Positions 34,201 through 42,592 of a stretch of DNA of 64,000 nucleotides are shown here, one piece after another; the stretch's first letter is position 1, and each line of letters starts with the position of its first letter. The translations under genes were made by a program, and so were the position numbers. The notes under the pieces are model-generated. The model made no database searches. It was not told the DNA's origin and saw only the letters and a list, made by a program, of their open reading frames with translations. This DNA comes from Bdellovibrionota bacterium (GTDB taxonomy: Bacteria; Bdellovibrionota; Bdellovibrionia; Bdellovibrionales; Bdellovibrionaceae), in NCBI GenBank assembly GCA_963170155.1, contig CAUJGP010000022.1, forward strand, positions 1 through 64,000, written 5' to 3'.

Positions 34201-34395
34201 CAAAAAATAGAAGGATCTGATTTTTCTATTGTTAATCCAGGTGAAAAGTACCGAGACATGGATTCCTCATTCTCTTATCTCTGTACCATCAACATTAAGG
34301 GACAGCTCCAATGTTGGGGTTCAAACCTCAACTCAGGAAATGACCTTTTAGGATTAAGAACCACCATTTTTGGTTTCAGCGAAATTATTTACTAA
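31288..34395 (+). CDS. RCC1-repeat surface lipoprotein with a Calx-beta-like domain
   Basis: 1035 residues. The long N-region ends in the lipobox I-L-L-F-Q-N-C (Cys42). Residues 180-300 look like a Calx-beta domain (Y-F-S-T-H-G-T-A-L-Y-G-V-D-F, then a V-P-A-G-T-Q-E-S-K strand). From about 310 to the end there are more than a dozen RCC1/BLIP-type blades, each with C-A-I-T/D-x-x-x-L-x-C-W-G. That fits two or more seven-bladed propellers, stabilised by many Cys pairs. Probably exported to the outer membrane surface as a binding protein. The stop lies within the convergent lysS gene (11-bp overlap). The partner is unknown. Confidence 0.75.
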   Translation: MNKDYLKKMHHFFKSVLWKKNYCFIRFSFFLSLTFILLFQNCSYVGNFSLHESNSLASLFDPSARHSGSGTGTTYDGKLTLHLINPPSSPHHDLNLNIGIGGNVTTIRYKWGPVDSTHCSDPFNYSSSISATLGIQDSLVGLPDGPSLICVVGGNDQGDFIPFTEAVSWTWIQDSMVFASIKEQDQSYFKNSSTATWTITLSQVKPYDVKIYFSTHGTALYGVDFHLIKNAQVKIPEQTPHLEGIITVPAGTQESKIQLSLVDNANAFQTPQNLYLHLWKSEASSVIFGKKSLARTLIKDPQTEDLKPQAMSLYSGPNASCFIDKHNRLFCWGDNKNGLFTQGDKTSLFINNPLQVNPGEHYKQVSLSNRHACGINLEDKLRCWGLTEGGVIGNGLITNNFTPPQTIDSQYKYQIVSVGDSHTCAITQDSDLKCWGFRYVAGCNSADCKISVPQVLHSGLKFKSLASYNGSSCAITLSDKLYCWGDNGAKRLGIPPDASHTVTRTSTPLPVDHETNYWKLAEGTEPCAITTKGQLKCWGNGIMSSTYSHNNATSDIIHPSEFIPEQPSPVDMKESYQHFSTGSINCGITTTHKLRCWLKGSPSSNNLSLFDDTNSLDRETWDKARPHDITLSGENIVDVTTGPHHSCYLTDKNIIKCFGLIGDQPLKNTSPPPILERSDFTQVSLSSYSNICGLIKNGDRICWGRNSSGLLGDGSNLEKNTPTYITSPTPLQDLSLHSSGHACAIDKNQDLYCWGHNYSYQAGPRSTYKDTEVLKPRLIFQDKKFLSFSIYHNTTCAIDTQFSLWCFGEGSGKQFNDQALVANHPQHLDPTTKYLQVSINDRAICGITTHHQLKCWGTSVSGAIPTSTPFETSFISSPTVIDAATQYQSVSLSQYSGCALTMDQTMKCWGWAMLGLKIFNSRNDFSLPFAIDPKTKYKKVFTKDSTICGLDKDDQLRCLTKERSHFNISRYQKIEGSDFSIVNPGEKYRDMDSSFSYLCTINIKGQLQCWGSNLNSGNDLLGLRTTIFGFSEIIY

Positions 34396-35863
34396 ATCGC
34401 ATCGTCGGAAAAAATAAAATATCACGAATAGAGTGGCAATCTGTGAGAATCATCACAATGCGTTCAACACCCAAACCCACTCCGCCAGCGGGAGGCATAC
34501 CCACTTCAATAGCATGAATAAAATCATCATCCATTGGCTGGGCCTCTTCATCGACTAAGCGCTTGGCTTCTTGCTCTTTCAAACGAAGAAGTTGATCCTC
34601 AGGATCATTCAACTCACTGTAAGCATTGCCAATCTCCATCCCGGCCACAAAAGGCTCAAAGCGCTCCACCAACCCAACTTGTCTTCGATGGGCCTTTGTC
34701 AAAGGAGAGATTTCAACGGGATGATCCATTACAAAAGTCGGCTGCCACAAATGCTCCTCCACTGTTCGTTCAAACAGCTCCATGAGCATTTCTCCCTTGC
34801 TAGAAGGCTTCTTCAAATCAGATCCTTTTTGCTTCAGCATCTTAAATAAATTTTCTTCGTCGATTGTGTTTGGCTCCACTTGAGCGTATTCACGCAATCC
34901 ATCATAAACCGTCAAGCGCCGCCAAGGGGGTGTGAAATCCACCTCTTTACCTTGATACATGACTTTCATGCTCCCGGTGATCTTCAATGCCAACTGAGAA
35001 ACTAATTCTTCAAATTGTTTAAGCTGATATTCATAATCAGTAAAGGCCTCATACCATTCCAACATCGTGAATTCCGGATTGTGAGAACGATCAATGCCTT
35101 CATTACGAAAATTCTTTCCTATTTCATAAACTTTTTCAAACCCTCCGACAATCAAGCGCTTGAGATAAAGCTCCGGAGAAATTTTAAGAAACAATTTCAT
35201 GTCTAAAGCTCTATGATGAGTTTGAAAGGGATGAGCCGCTGCGCCACCGTAAAGAGGTTGAAGAACCGGAGTTTCCACTTCCAAAAATCCCCGTGCATCC
35301 AAAAAGCTGCGAATTTCTCGAATAATCTTTGATCGAGTCTCAAAAACCTTTCGAGTTTCTGGATTTGCAATCAAATCCAAGTGACGATGACGGTATTTAA
35401 TTTCAACATCCGCGATCCCGTGATATTTCTCTGGAAGCACCTCTAAACTTTTACAAAGCATTTGAAGGCCTTTGCAATGAATTGAGGTCTCTCCTTTCTT
35501 TGTCTTGAAAACAAAACCTTCAATACCAACAATATCGCCAATATCCAAATTAAAGAAAACGTCTTGGTCCTCTTTTGATAACTCTTCAACCCGCAAGTAA
35601 CCTTGAAGAGAACCTGATTGGTCTTGAATATTAAAGAAAGCGGCTTTTCCCATAGGTCGCTTGGTCATAAGACGACCCGCTAATTTAAAATGGGTTTCAG
35701 GGCGAGTCTCCCCTTCCTTTAGAACAGCATCGTAGTCTTTTAACAAAGAGGCAATGGATGCGGTTTTGTCAAAGCTATAGGGATACGGGTTAATTCCTAA
35801 CCGACGAAGCTCATGAAGTTTTTTTCTCTTCTCAGCCTTAATTGGATTCTCATTTTCGCTCAT
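34385..35863 (-). CDS. lysS: Lysyl-tRNA synthetase, class II
   Basis: 492 residues. N-terminal OB-fold anticodon-binding domain (about 55-150: F-N-I-Q-D-Q-S-G-S-L-Q-G-Y). Class II motif 1 follows V-F-E-T-R-S-K-I-I. Motif 2 is F-R-N-E-G-I-D-R-S-H-N-P-E-F-T-M-L-E, and motif 3 G-L-G-V-E-R-I-V-M-I-L-T-D near the end. Length is the family norm (E. coli 505). It overlaps the RCC1 gene at the 3' ends by 11 bp. Followed by an aldolase in the same direction upstream (35904-36830) with 40 bp between them. Confidence 0.96.
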   Translation of the reverse strand: MSENENPIKAEKRKKLHELRRLGINPYPYSFDKTASIASLLKDYDAVLKEGETRPETHFKLAGRLMTKRPMGKAAFFNIQDQSGSLQGYLRVEELSKEDQDVFFNLDIGDIVGIEGFVFKTKKGETSIHCKGLQMLCKSLEVLPEKYHGIADVEIKYRHRHLDLIANPETRKVFETRSKIIREIRSFLDARGFLEVETPVLQPLYGGAAAHPFQTHHRALDMKLFLKISPELYLKRLIVGGFEKVYEIGKNFRNEGIDRSHNPEFTMLEWYEAFTDYEYQLKQFEELVSQLALKITGSMKVMYQGKEVDFTPPWRRLTVYDGLREYAQVEPNTIDEENLFKMLKQKGSDLKKPSSKGEMLMELFERTVEEHLWQPTFVMDHPVEISPLTKAHRRQVGLVERFEPFVAGMEIGNAYSELNDPEDQLLRLKEQEAKRLVDEEAQPMDDDFIHAIEVGMPPAGGVGLGVERIVMILTDCHSIRDILFFPTMRFSK

Positions 35864-35903
35864 TCATACCTCACTTCAATACATCAATATCAACCCGTTC
35901 AAT

Positions 35904-36830
35904 TTAGTTCAAAGGGCGACCGGCAAAAGTTTCCATCACTTCTTTTAAAAGAGCAAGGGCCTCTTTTTTAGGCCGTTGAAAAGCATTTCTTCCCATAATG
36001 CTTCCAAAAGCACCACCACGAGCCAGCTCATGCACTTCCTGTAAAAGATCAGCTGTGGATTGGACCTCTCCGCCAGAAAAAATCAAAATTCGCCTTCCAC
36101 TAAAAGTGGATTGAACCACATGTCGCACGCGATCAGCAAGAGTCCTGACTTTGATTCCATTATCTAAATATATTTTTTGAGTTCTCTCATTTTGAATATG
36201 AGCCTTCGGTGGCTTAACCTTAATAATATGAGCCCCTAATTGAGCGGCCAGGTGAGCGGCATACGCAACCACATCAATGGCGGTTTCATCTTCTTTTGAG
36301 AGTTGCTCTCCACGCGGATAAGACCAGGCGACAACGAGTAATCCCGCTTTGCGCGCTTCTCTTGCTAGTTGTGCAAAAATTTCATACATGGGTTTTCTCT
36401 CCGCACTTCCAGGGTAAAGAGTGAATCCAATGCCTACACATCCCAAGCGAAGAGCGTCTTCCACACAAGCAATCACTGCTGAATGAGGCACTTTACTTTC
36501 ATACAACAAATCAGAGTGGTTCACCTTCAAAATTAAAGGAATTTCCCCTGCGTAATCGCGGGCGCAAACCTCCAAAGCGCCAAGGGGTGCGGCATAAGCA
36601 TTACACCCAGCTTCAATGGCAAGTTCGAGGTGATAAGAAGGGTCATAACCATCAGGGTTTTTAGCAAAACTTTTGGCAGGGCCATGCTCAAAGCCTTGAT
36701 CCACAGGAAGAATGAGGAGTTTTCCACTCCCTCTCAAGAGACCATGATTGAGAACTCGAGCTAAATTGGTCAGAACACCTATATTATCAGCCCCATACCA
36801 ACTTAATATTTCACGCACTCTTGGACTCAT
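35904..36830 (-). CDS. fbaB: Class I fructose-bisphosphate aldolase, DhnA/FbaB type
   Basis: 308 residues. The DeoC/FbaB TIM barrel, with L-P-V-D-Q-G-F-E-H-G-P (41-51), L-K-V-N-H-S-D (101-107), W-S-Y-P-R-G (169-174) and the Schiff-base region I-I-K-V-K-P-P (Lys204/206), then the phosphate-binding S-G-G and G-R-N-A-F-Q-R-P segments. It splits fructose 1,6-bisphosphate to triose phosphates, or works in the gluconeogenic direction. GAGGCGG precedes the ATG at 36830. Close relatives in this family also do transaldolase-like or 2-amino-3,7-dideoxy chemistry, but the size and motifs favour FbaB. Confidence 0.85.
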   Translation of the reverse strand: MSPRVREILSWYGADNIGVLTNLARVLNHGLLRGSGKLLILPVDQGFEHGPAKSFAKNPDGYDPSYHLELAIEAGCNAYAAPLGALEVCARDYAGEIPLILKVNHSDLLYESKVPHSAVIACVEDALRLGCVGIGFTLYPGSAERKPMYEIFAQLAREARKAGLLVVAWSYPRGEQLSKEDETAIDVVAYAAHLAAQLGAHIIKVKPPKAHIQNERTQKIYLDNGIKVRTLADRVRHVVQSTFSGRRILIFSGGEVQSTADLLQEVHELARGGAFGSIMGRNAFQRPKKEALALLKEVMETFAGRPLN

Positions 36831-37268
36831 AATCCGCCTCTATTCCTTCTTTATTTCTCTCTTTTTTAATTTAACGGTATCGATTCCATTAATTCACCTT
36901 CAGCGCAAAAATCAAGGAATCTGTCAGTCTTGCCTATAAACCACTCCTTTTTAAGTTCATCTCTCACGACGAACCCCTTTTGAATCCTTCTCATTATCAA
37001 AACGAATCCATAAAAGAAACTCTATCGTTTTTTTCATTTTTTATTGGTGTGTGCAAAAGGCTCTCATTGAATTTTATTTGTATCCATTTCTGGAGCTCAA
37101 CCACAAATATAAAAAGAGGATTTTTATATTTACAATTGACGAATATTCAGGCATTTATAGAGAGGTTAAATTAACATATCGAACCTTGCTAACAGAAATA
37201 AAAAATAGAATACATAGAATAAAATAACTGGATAAATAAGCCCAGCAAGACACAGGAGAATCAGACCT
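36831..37268. other. Divergent intergenic region fbaB / nfuA
   Basis: 438 bp, AT-rich, no convincing gene; short frames here have no ribosome site or codon pattern. Must carry both promoters. A sequence TTGACG...TATAGA around 37137-37162 has a 14-base spacer, too short for a normal promoter. AGGAG precedes nfuA. Confidence 0.5.
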
Positions 37269-37838
37269 ATGAGCGCAACCCCAACACGAGAGCCAATCGT
37301 TCAATTTGAACAAACGCCCAACCCTCAAGTTTATAAGTTTTCCTGGGGACAAAAAATTACAGATCAAACTCTCGCCTGCATGAATAGTGACGAAGCTTCG
37401 ACTTCTCCTCTGGCTTCAAAGATTTTTGGATTTCCCTGGGCACAATCCGTTTTTATTGGAACAGACTTTATAACCGTAGAAAAACAAGATTGGGTTAGCT
37501 GGGAAGTTCTCGCCGAACCTTTAGCCCATCTCATTGAAGAGCATTTAGAACAAGGAGAGCCGATCATTCTCAGTCAATCCTCTGAGACAACAGAAGGTGA
37601 CAATGGTGAATCCTCAGAGCTTATAAATAAAATTAAATGGGTTCTTGAACATGAAATTCGTCCTGCTGTGGCTGTAGACGGAGGAGATGTTCAATATATC
37701 TCCTTCAACAATGGTTATCTTAAAATTGCCATGAAAGGGGCTTGCTCTGGCTGCCCCAGCTCTCAAATCACCTTAAAGGAAGGAATCGAATCTCATCTCA
37801 AGTCACTCTTTCCAGAAGTCATTAGCGTAGGAATTTAA
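37269..37838 (+). CDS. nfuA: Fe-S cluster carrier, NfuA/NifU-like
   Basis: 189 residues. An N-terminal Nfu_N scaffold domain (about 10-100, Q-T-P-N-P-Q-V-Y-K-F start) precedes the C-terminal NifU-type domain (115-189). The cluster ligands are C159 and C162 in A-C-S-G-C-P-S-S. It receives a [4Fe-4S] cluster as a homodimer and hands it to apo-proteins. Here the N-terminal domain is the Nfu_N type of alphaproteobacteria and mitochondria, not the degenerate A-type domain of E. coli NfuA. ATG 37269 has AGGAG upstream. Convergent with the haem-protein block that follows. Confidence 0.88.
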   Translation: MSATPTREPIVQFEQTPNPQVYKFSWGQKITDQTLACMNSDEASTSPLASKIFGFPWAQSVFIGTDFITVEKQDWVSWEVLAEPLAHLIEEHLEQGEPIILSQSSETTEGDNGESSELINKIKWVLEHEIRPAVAVDGGDVQYISFNNGYLKIAMKGACSGCPSSQITLKEGIESHLKSLFPEVISVGI

Positions 37839-37860
37839 AAAATATATCAATGCAAAACTC

Positions 37861-38529
37861 CTAATTGTTAGGAGCCCCAGCATCGATCCATTGTAATAAA
37901 AAGCTTTTCTCTTCAGCCGTAAGCTGTGGAGAGTTGACGGGAGGCATTGTATTGCCACTGACTCGAGTACGTAGATTATTGTTGGCTATGGCAGCAGAAA
38001 TACTGGCATAGGTATCCAGACGAACATTCCGATTCACATGACAAGTAAAACACTTGCTCAAAAAAACATTCACTCGTAATGAAGTGAAATTAGGAGCTAA
38101 AGGCGTTGTCAGAGGTCCACCTCCTCCTGGGCTCGGAGCTTCGTTAAAGTTGGTGATCCAATCTTTTAATAAATTAATCTCTTCAAAGCTCAAAGGCTGA
38201 CCGGGAGGCATCTCCGCCGTACTCACCAATTGGTAGAGAGGCGATAAATCAGGTTCACCAGGAATAATCAAACGGGTTCTGAGCAGGTAATCCACATTGG
38301 CAATATCCGTAATGGGATCAGAACCAGGAACAACATTGGCGTAAGCGGAATCCCCGGAATGACAAGCATTACAACGTTCCGCAATCAAATCCACAGATTT
38401 GGATTGCAAAATTGTTTGTGCCGAGACAAATTCTCCACTGTTTACGATAGGCTTCTTGGAGCAGTTTTGAAAAAAAACTCCCATGATCACTAATAGTCCT
38501 GAAACGATCCCTAATTTTCTATAGCTCAT
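37861..38529 (-). CDS. Dihaem c-type cytochrome lipoprotein
   Basis: 222 residues. Signal ends V-F-F-Q-N-C (Cys23). Two CxxCH haem motifs: C-N-A-C-H (53-57) and C-F-T-C-H (160-164). Each is followed by a Met-Pro-Pro axial-ligand loop (E-M-P-P-G-Q and T-M-P-P-V-N) and a W-I-x-x-G-A/D ending, the pattern of Planctomycete-type cytochrome domains. Last gene of the minus-strand block that runs from 46901. It probably carries electrons on the outer or periplasmic face; the partner is unknown. No cytochrome c maturation gene is in the window. Confidence 0.78.
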   Translation of the reverse strand: MSYRKLGIVSGLLVIMGVFFQNCSKKPIVNSGEFVSAQTILQSKSVDLIAERCNACHSGDSAYANVVPGSDPITDIANVDYLLRTRLIIPGEPDLSPLYQLVSTAEMPPGQPLSFEEINLLKDWITNFNEAPSPGGGGPLTTPLAPNFTSLRVNVFLSKCFTCHVNRNVRLDTYASISAAIANNNLRTRVSGNTMPPVNSPQLTAEEKSFLLQWIDAGAPNN

Positions 38530-38616
38530 ACGAAAAACCTCAATTTTTATCTTATCCCTCTATATCGCGTTTTTAAACAATACTTCGTAAAATTAACAAT
38601 CTGATTTGTTTGGTTT

Positions 38617-40284
38617 CTAATTGTTTTTAGCTCCTGACCTAATCCAAGATTCCACAATTAATGTGAGATCTTGAGTTAAAAACCCATCTAAAGGCATGGG
38701 TGTTATCGTTCCTGCGTTCGGAGCGTCTGGATTCATTCTTCGGTACATTTTATGATTGTTAGGCGTTAAATTACCCGGGATAATGACTCCTTTGTTCACC
38801 ATCTCTTGATAATCCGTCATATCGTAACCACCTTGACGATCTAAGCTGTTATGGCAGCGAACGCAATTCATCTCCAAAATACCACCTGGATTCATAAGCT
38901 GAGCAAAAGTAATACTTCCATCTGGCGCAGGATTATAATCAGGAAGAGTGATGACAACACTCGACTGTGTCCCTAAGCTTCCTCCAAAAGGATCGGTGAG
39001 ATTTAATGTTAATGTTTTTGTGACGTCATCCCTTAAGTCATCAGAAAAAATAATCTCCACATATTTTTTTGTCTCTCCCGGAAGAAAGGTCACATTCAAT
39101 GATGAATTAAAGCGATAATCCCAATTAAAACGACTCCTTCCACTGGCATCCAGAAGCCCTTTCGCCACATTTGCTTGAGCTTCATTGCCTGTCCTGCTGA
39201 TAGTGACAGAAACAGGGCTCGAGTTATCTCCAACCAAACTAACCCCTAACTTATAAGGGGTCGCGTAGCCCAATTGAGATTCAGCAATTGTTACAGCAGA
39301 AGCATCAAATTGCACTTTGGGTGGCGGTGGAGGCTCGGACATCTCAACGATCTTGAGATCACCAATAGACAGAGAGATTTGATCTCCCTCTTCCATAGGT
39401 CCAAGAACCAGCATCGATCCACCTGAAATCATAACTTCATTTTGTTTATAAACAGAAGCATCCACCCGTTGAAAAGTGTAGCTGTACCCAACAGGTCGTC
39501 CATTCATGAGAACATGTAAACCATTTAAATTGAGACTTGAGCTCCCAGCTTTCAATTTGGGCATTTGAATCAAGTAACCAGTAGCTCCGGAAGGATTAGA
39601 GTATCCCGAAATAACAATGGATAACGAGGCACCACCAGTGCTAGGCACAGGTTTTTCCGTCATTGCCAAAAGGTCTTGATCCAAATTAAAAGTCACAACC
39701 GTGCTATTGTAGGTGATGACATCAATAGCAGAACCATTCACGGTGATCCGCGATGGAGTCCCTTTGATGGCAGGAAAAGTTTTCTTGTTTGTCATAAACT
39801 GAGGGTTAAAAGAACGAGACGTAGTGGGGTCATCTGTGGGTGTGGAACCCGGCGTTTTGCAATTCGCTTTTTCAATTTGATAAGTCTTCCACTGACTCTT
39901 TAAATTATTAACAGCCTCAAGGTGATGCCCCCCTGTATAGGGAAAATTATGGGAGTCACTGACGGCCATGGATGAAATTTTATCAACTCCCAAAGATTGA
40001 AATGAAGCAAATGCGAGATTGGCATCAGGATGAGCAAAGGTTCCTTTCCCTGGACCAGAAAAATGACAACTTGTACAATTCGTTTTTAAAAAGGAATGAT
40101 ATCCGAGAGAAAAGAGATCCAATTCCGATTGAGAGCAAACGTCCCCAAGCCCCGCAGAAGAATTCGACGACTTCTGGTAATTCTCATCATAGGTCATTTT
40201 ACTTGAACTACAATTACTGTAGTTCAAGAGAATGACGGCTAAAAAAGTAAAGGGCCCGATCAAACGTAACCTTCGTGACCTCAT
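38617..40284 (-). CDS. Lipoprotein with two CxxCH haem sites and a Calx-beta-like domain
   Basis: 555 residues. The lipobox ends N-Y-S-N-C (Cys25), non-canonical. First haem motif C-T-S-C-H (70-74), then an all-beta middle part (170-320). A Calx-beta-like segment (about 325-450, F-D-A-S-A-V-T-I-A-E and T-F-L-P-G-E-T-K-K-Y-V) follows, and a second haem motif C-V-R-C-H (474-478) with a downstream T-P-M-P-L-D axial-Met loop. The same end W-I-R-S-G-A-K-N-N as in the 37861 gene shows the haem domains are related. Likely exported surface redox protein. Gene is in tandem with the DUF1501-like gene. Confidence 0.72.
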   Translation of the reverse strand: MRSRRLRLIGPFTFLAVILLNYSNCSSSKMTYDENYQKSSNSSAGLGDVCSQSELDLFSLGYHSFLKTNCTSCHFSGPGKGTFAHPDANLAFASFQSLGVDKISSMAVSDSHNFPYTGGHHLEAVNNLKSQWKTYQIEKANCKTPGSTPTDDPTTSRSFNPQFMTNKKTFPAIKGTPSRITVNGSAIDVITYNSTVVTFNLDQDLLAMTEKPVPSTGGASLSIVISGYSNPSGATGYLIQMPKLKAGSSSLNLNGLHVLMNGRPVGYSYTFQRVDASVYKQNEVMISGGSMLVLGPMEEGDQISLSIGDLKIVEMSEPPPPPKVQFDASAVTIAESQLGYATPYKLGVSLVGDNSSPVSVTISRTGNEAQANVAKGLLDASGRSRFNWDYRFNSSLNVTFLPGETKKYVEIIFSDDLRDDVTKTLTLNLTDPFGGSLGTQSSVVITLPDYNPAPDGSITFAQLMNPGGILEMNCVRCHNSLDRQGGYDMTDYQEMVNKGVIIPGNLTPNNHKMYRRMNPDAPNAGTITPMPLDGFLTQDLTLIVESWIRSGAKNN

Positions 40285-40358
40285 GGGATGACTCCTTCTC
40301 CACTTCTTCTCATCACTTCATAATTGGAGTGATTTCCAAAACATCCACCACGTTTTTA

Positions 40359-41849
40359 TTAGAACACTCGAATGCCATCAAGCTCAACAACAGTAAAAAC
40401 CCGTGGCAAAGTAAGTTCAAAAAGGTCTAGGCGTTTTCCAAAAGAGAGATAGTTTGCAAACATTGCGGCGGCAGCTCTTTCAGGACTTGATCCTACTAAA
40501 GTTTTATCATCAGCAGCCTGGGCGGCAACGTAATGACCTAATTGAAAACTTTTGGCAGAAGAGTTTCCTGAAGGATCCATCGCCAACATAAAAGAGGAAC
40601 CACGGATACCGCCATCACTACCCCATGGAGATCCAGCAGAATCTGATTCTGTTGAAGTGACTGACCCATCCGATGTCACAATAATAAAAACTTTTTTATT
40701 AAGACGGTAAGCTGATGTTAAAATGCGTCCAATCACAGTTCCTGCATCCGCATCTCTGGCATCTCCCGTGGCTCGAGTTCCATTGTGATAATCGTAGCCT
40801 CCCATGGTAAGATTTGCAGAACCCGCATTTCCTTTAAGGGCATTATAAACAAGAGTTGCAAAAACATAGTCTCGGCTGGCTCGGGAAGTATTATTGTTGA
40901 GTCCCCAAACAGCTGCAATTTGAGGCTCTGAAAGAGGATCTGTCGCTATGGCATTTGGATTTGAAACGAGATTCGTATTATCTTTGCTTCGACAAACGAC
41001 AAGTTCTTCGAGTTGTCTGCCATAATTCATCTCTGCATACTTCTGTGCTTGTAAAGCATTGAGCCGTTCAATCGTCGTGAACAATGCAGGAGCTCGATTT
41101 GCAATTTTTGAAAGACTTCCAGAGACTCTCAGAGCTCCAGCCACGTCTTCATATCTTCCCACCACAAGAGGAGAAGGAGGTGGTAGAAAGGCCGCTTGCG
41201 TGTTATTTCCTGTTGGCGTATTGGAAGTTCCTAAGTTTGCCAATAAAGTTCCCGTCAATCCAGCCGCTTTAGCCAAACCCGTAATATCAAAACGATTGGC
41301 GTTCGTATCGTCTTGAGAGCGAACAGCCACTCCGACGAAATTAGTATTCATCACTGCTTGAGCATCAAGAGATGCTGCTTTAAGAGCTGTCAGGAAAGGG
41401 TTTCCGGCATAGAATGGAGCCTTATTTGCAAAATCGGTAACAACGGCAGGATTCACTCCCCATCCCATCTTAGAATAAGATGCTAAGGGTTGGAGTCCTT
41501 GATCTAAAGGCATCCAATTCGCAGAAAGCCCAGCTCCTCCAGCTAAATTCAGTGTGATTAAAGCTGGGAGTTCAGAAGATTTTGCAGCACTACAAACAAT
41601 GTCAGCGGCTTTAGACATACCGCCAGTTCCCATCACCTTCAGCATTGGAGGAAGCGCTAAAAATCCACCAAACTGAATGATGCCGGCTCCAAGAAAATCT
41701 CTTCGAGTCAAAGGAAGGCGATCATGCATCTTGATGAATTCCTCTGTTTTTCTTTCTACGCTTTCTGGGTTGGTATCAATCGCCTGCGCCTTCTCATCAT
41801 GATCCTGTATTTGATCTACCTTATATTTTATCTTATTATTTTTTCCCAT
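40359..41849 (-). CDS. DUF1501-like secreted protein with twin-Arg leader
   Basis: About 496 residues from ATG 41849, preceded by GGGGGA seven bases upstream; the longer frame starts at a TTG. Residues 50-65 hold L-T-R-R-D-F-L-G-A-G, a Tat-type signal sitting after a long N-terminal extension. The remainder is rich in small residues and carries G-Y-D-Y-H-N-G-T-R and V-F-I-I-V-T-S-D-G-S, which resemble the conserved G-W-D-T-H and V-V-V-V-T-x-S-E-F-G segments of DUF1501 (alkaline-phosphatase-like fold). I assign the family by those segments, so moderate confidence. DUF1501 proteins in Planctomycetes are encoded with cytochrome-like partners, as here. Activity unknown. Confidence 0.65.
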   Translation of the reverse strand: MGKNNKIKYKVDQIQDHDEKAQAIDTNPESVERKTEEFIKMHDRLPLTRRDFLGAGIIQFGGFLALPPMLKVMGTGGMSKAADIVCSAAKSSELPALITLNLAGGAGLSANWMPLDQGLQPLASYSKMGWGVNPAVVTDFANKAPFYAGNPFLTALKAASLDAQAVMNTNFVGVAVRSQDDTNANRFDITGLAKAAGLTGTLLANLGTSNTPTGNNTQAAFLPPPSPLVVGRYEDVAGALRVSGSLSKIANRAPALFTTIERLNALQAQKYAEMNYGRQLEELVVCRSKDNTNLVSNPNAIATDPLSEPQIAAVWGLNNNTSRASRDYVFATLVYNALKGNAGSANLTMGGYDYHNGTRATGDARDADAGTVIGRILTSAYRLNKKVFIIVTSDGSVTSTESDSAGSPWGSDGGIRGSSFMLAMDPSGNSSAKSFQLGHYVAAQAADDKTLVGSSPERAAAAMFANYLSFGKRLDLFELTLPRVFTVVELDGIRVF

Positions 41850-41891
41850 AAATCTTTCCCCCAAAATTAAAAATAAAAATCAAAAATTATC

Positions 41892-42527
41892 TTATAGAGT
41901 TAACGTATCTAATGATGCCAGCATCGAAGTGCATAAGAACAAAAAGGCATCAGAAGTGTCGATCGCTCCTGAACTGAACTGTGACTTTACGGCGTCCAAA
42001 ACAATCTGTCGCTCGACGTCTTCTTCAGGACGTTGCCAACAAGAAAGGGCTAAACCTCTAACCGCATCGCCTAAAGCGTTGTCTGCAGGAAGAACAGTCC
42101 CCATCCAATTGATATTATTGAAGAGACGTGGACTTACTTTTTCTTGATTCACTAAATCACGGCAAACATCTCCTGCAATAGTGGAAACAGCCATCAACAT
42201 TGGAGCTGTAATCGTTAATACGGTTCCATCAATAGAAATGGCTCCTTTTTTAGATGACCAAGTTGCTAATGTTAAATCAGAAGGAACTCCCAAACCAGAA
42301 CATGAAACCAAATGATCTAAAACCTGTTTATTATAAACCAGCGATAGAGTTTGGGCGTTTGGATCAGGAACATAATCTCCTGTACCATTCGTACCATTGG
42401 AGTTATTGGAGTAAGAGCCTCCTGTATCGGCGCTTTGGAATGGTTTTGCGCACCCTTGCCCTAAAGCAATACCAACAGCTAATGAAACCATTATCAAAAA
42501 AATGGATTGCCCTATTTTCTTTTTCAT
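41892..42527 (-). CDS. Small lipoprotein of the haem/DUF1501-like block
   Basis: 211 residues. Signal peptide ends A-L-G-Q-G-C (Cys26), a weak lipobox. No CxxCH. The C-terminal F-L-F-L-C-T-S-M-L-A-S-L-D-T-L recalls the end of DUF1592-type domains (usually ...L-A-S-P-x-F-L), but the likeness is short. The middle has no motif I recognise. It sits between the LamG/haem gene and the DUF1501-like gene in one run of the same direction, so it probably serves the same complex. Confidence 0.55.
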   Translation of the reverse strand: MKKKIGQSIFLIMVSLAVGIALGQGCAKPFQSADTGGSYSNNSNGTNGTGDYVPDPNAQTLSLVYNKQVLDHLVSCSGLGVPSDLTLATWSSKKGAISIDGTVLTITAPMLMAVSTIAGDVCRDLVNQEKVSPRLFNNINWMGTVLPADNALGDAVRGLALSCWQRPEEDVERQIVLDAVKSQFSSGAIDTSDAFLFLCTSMLASLDTLTL

Positions 42528-42592
42528 TTTTCCCCCTCTTAATAATCTTTAAATCCCCATTTAAAATCTTTAATACTTACGTTTTATTTTTT

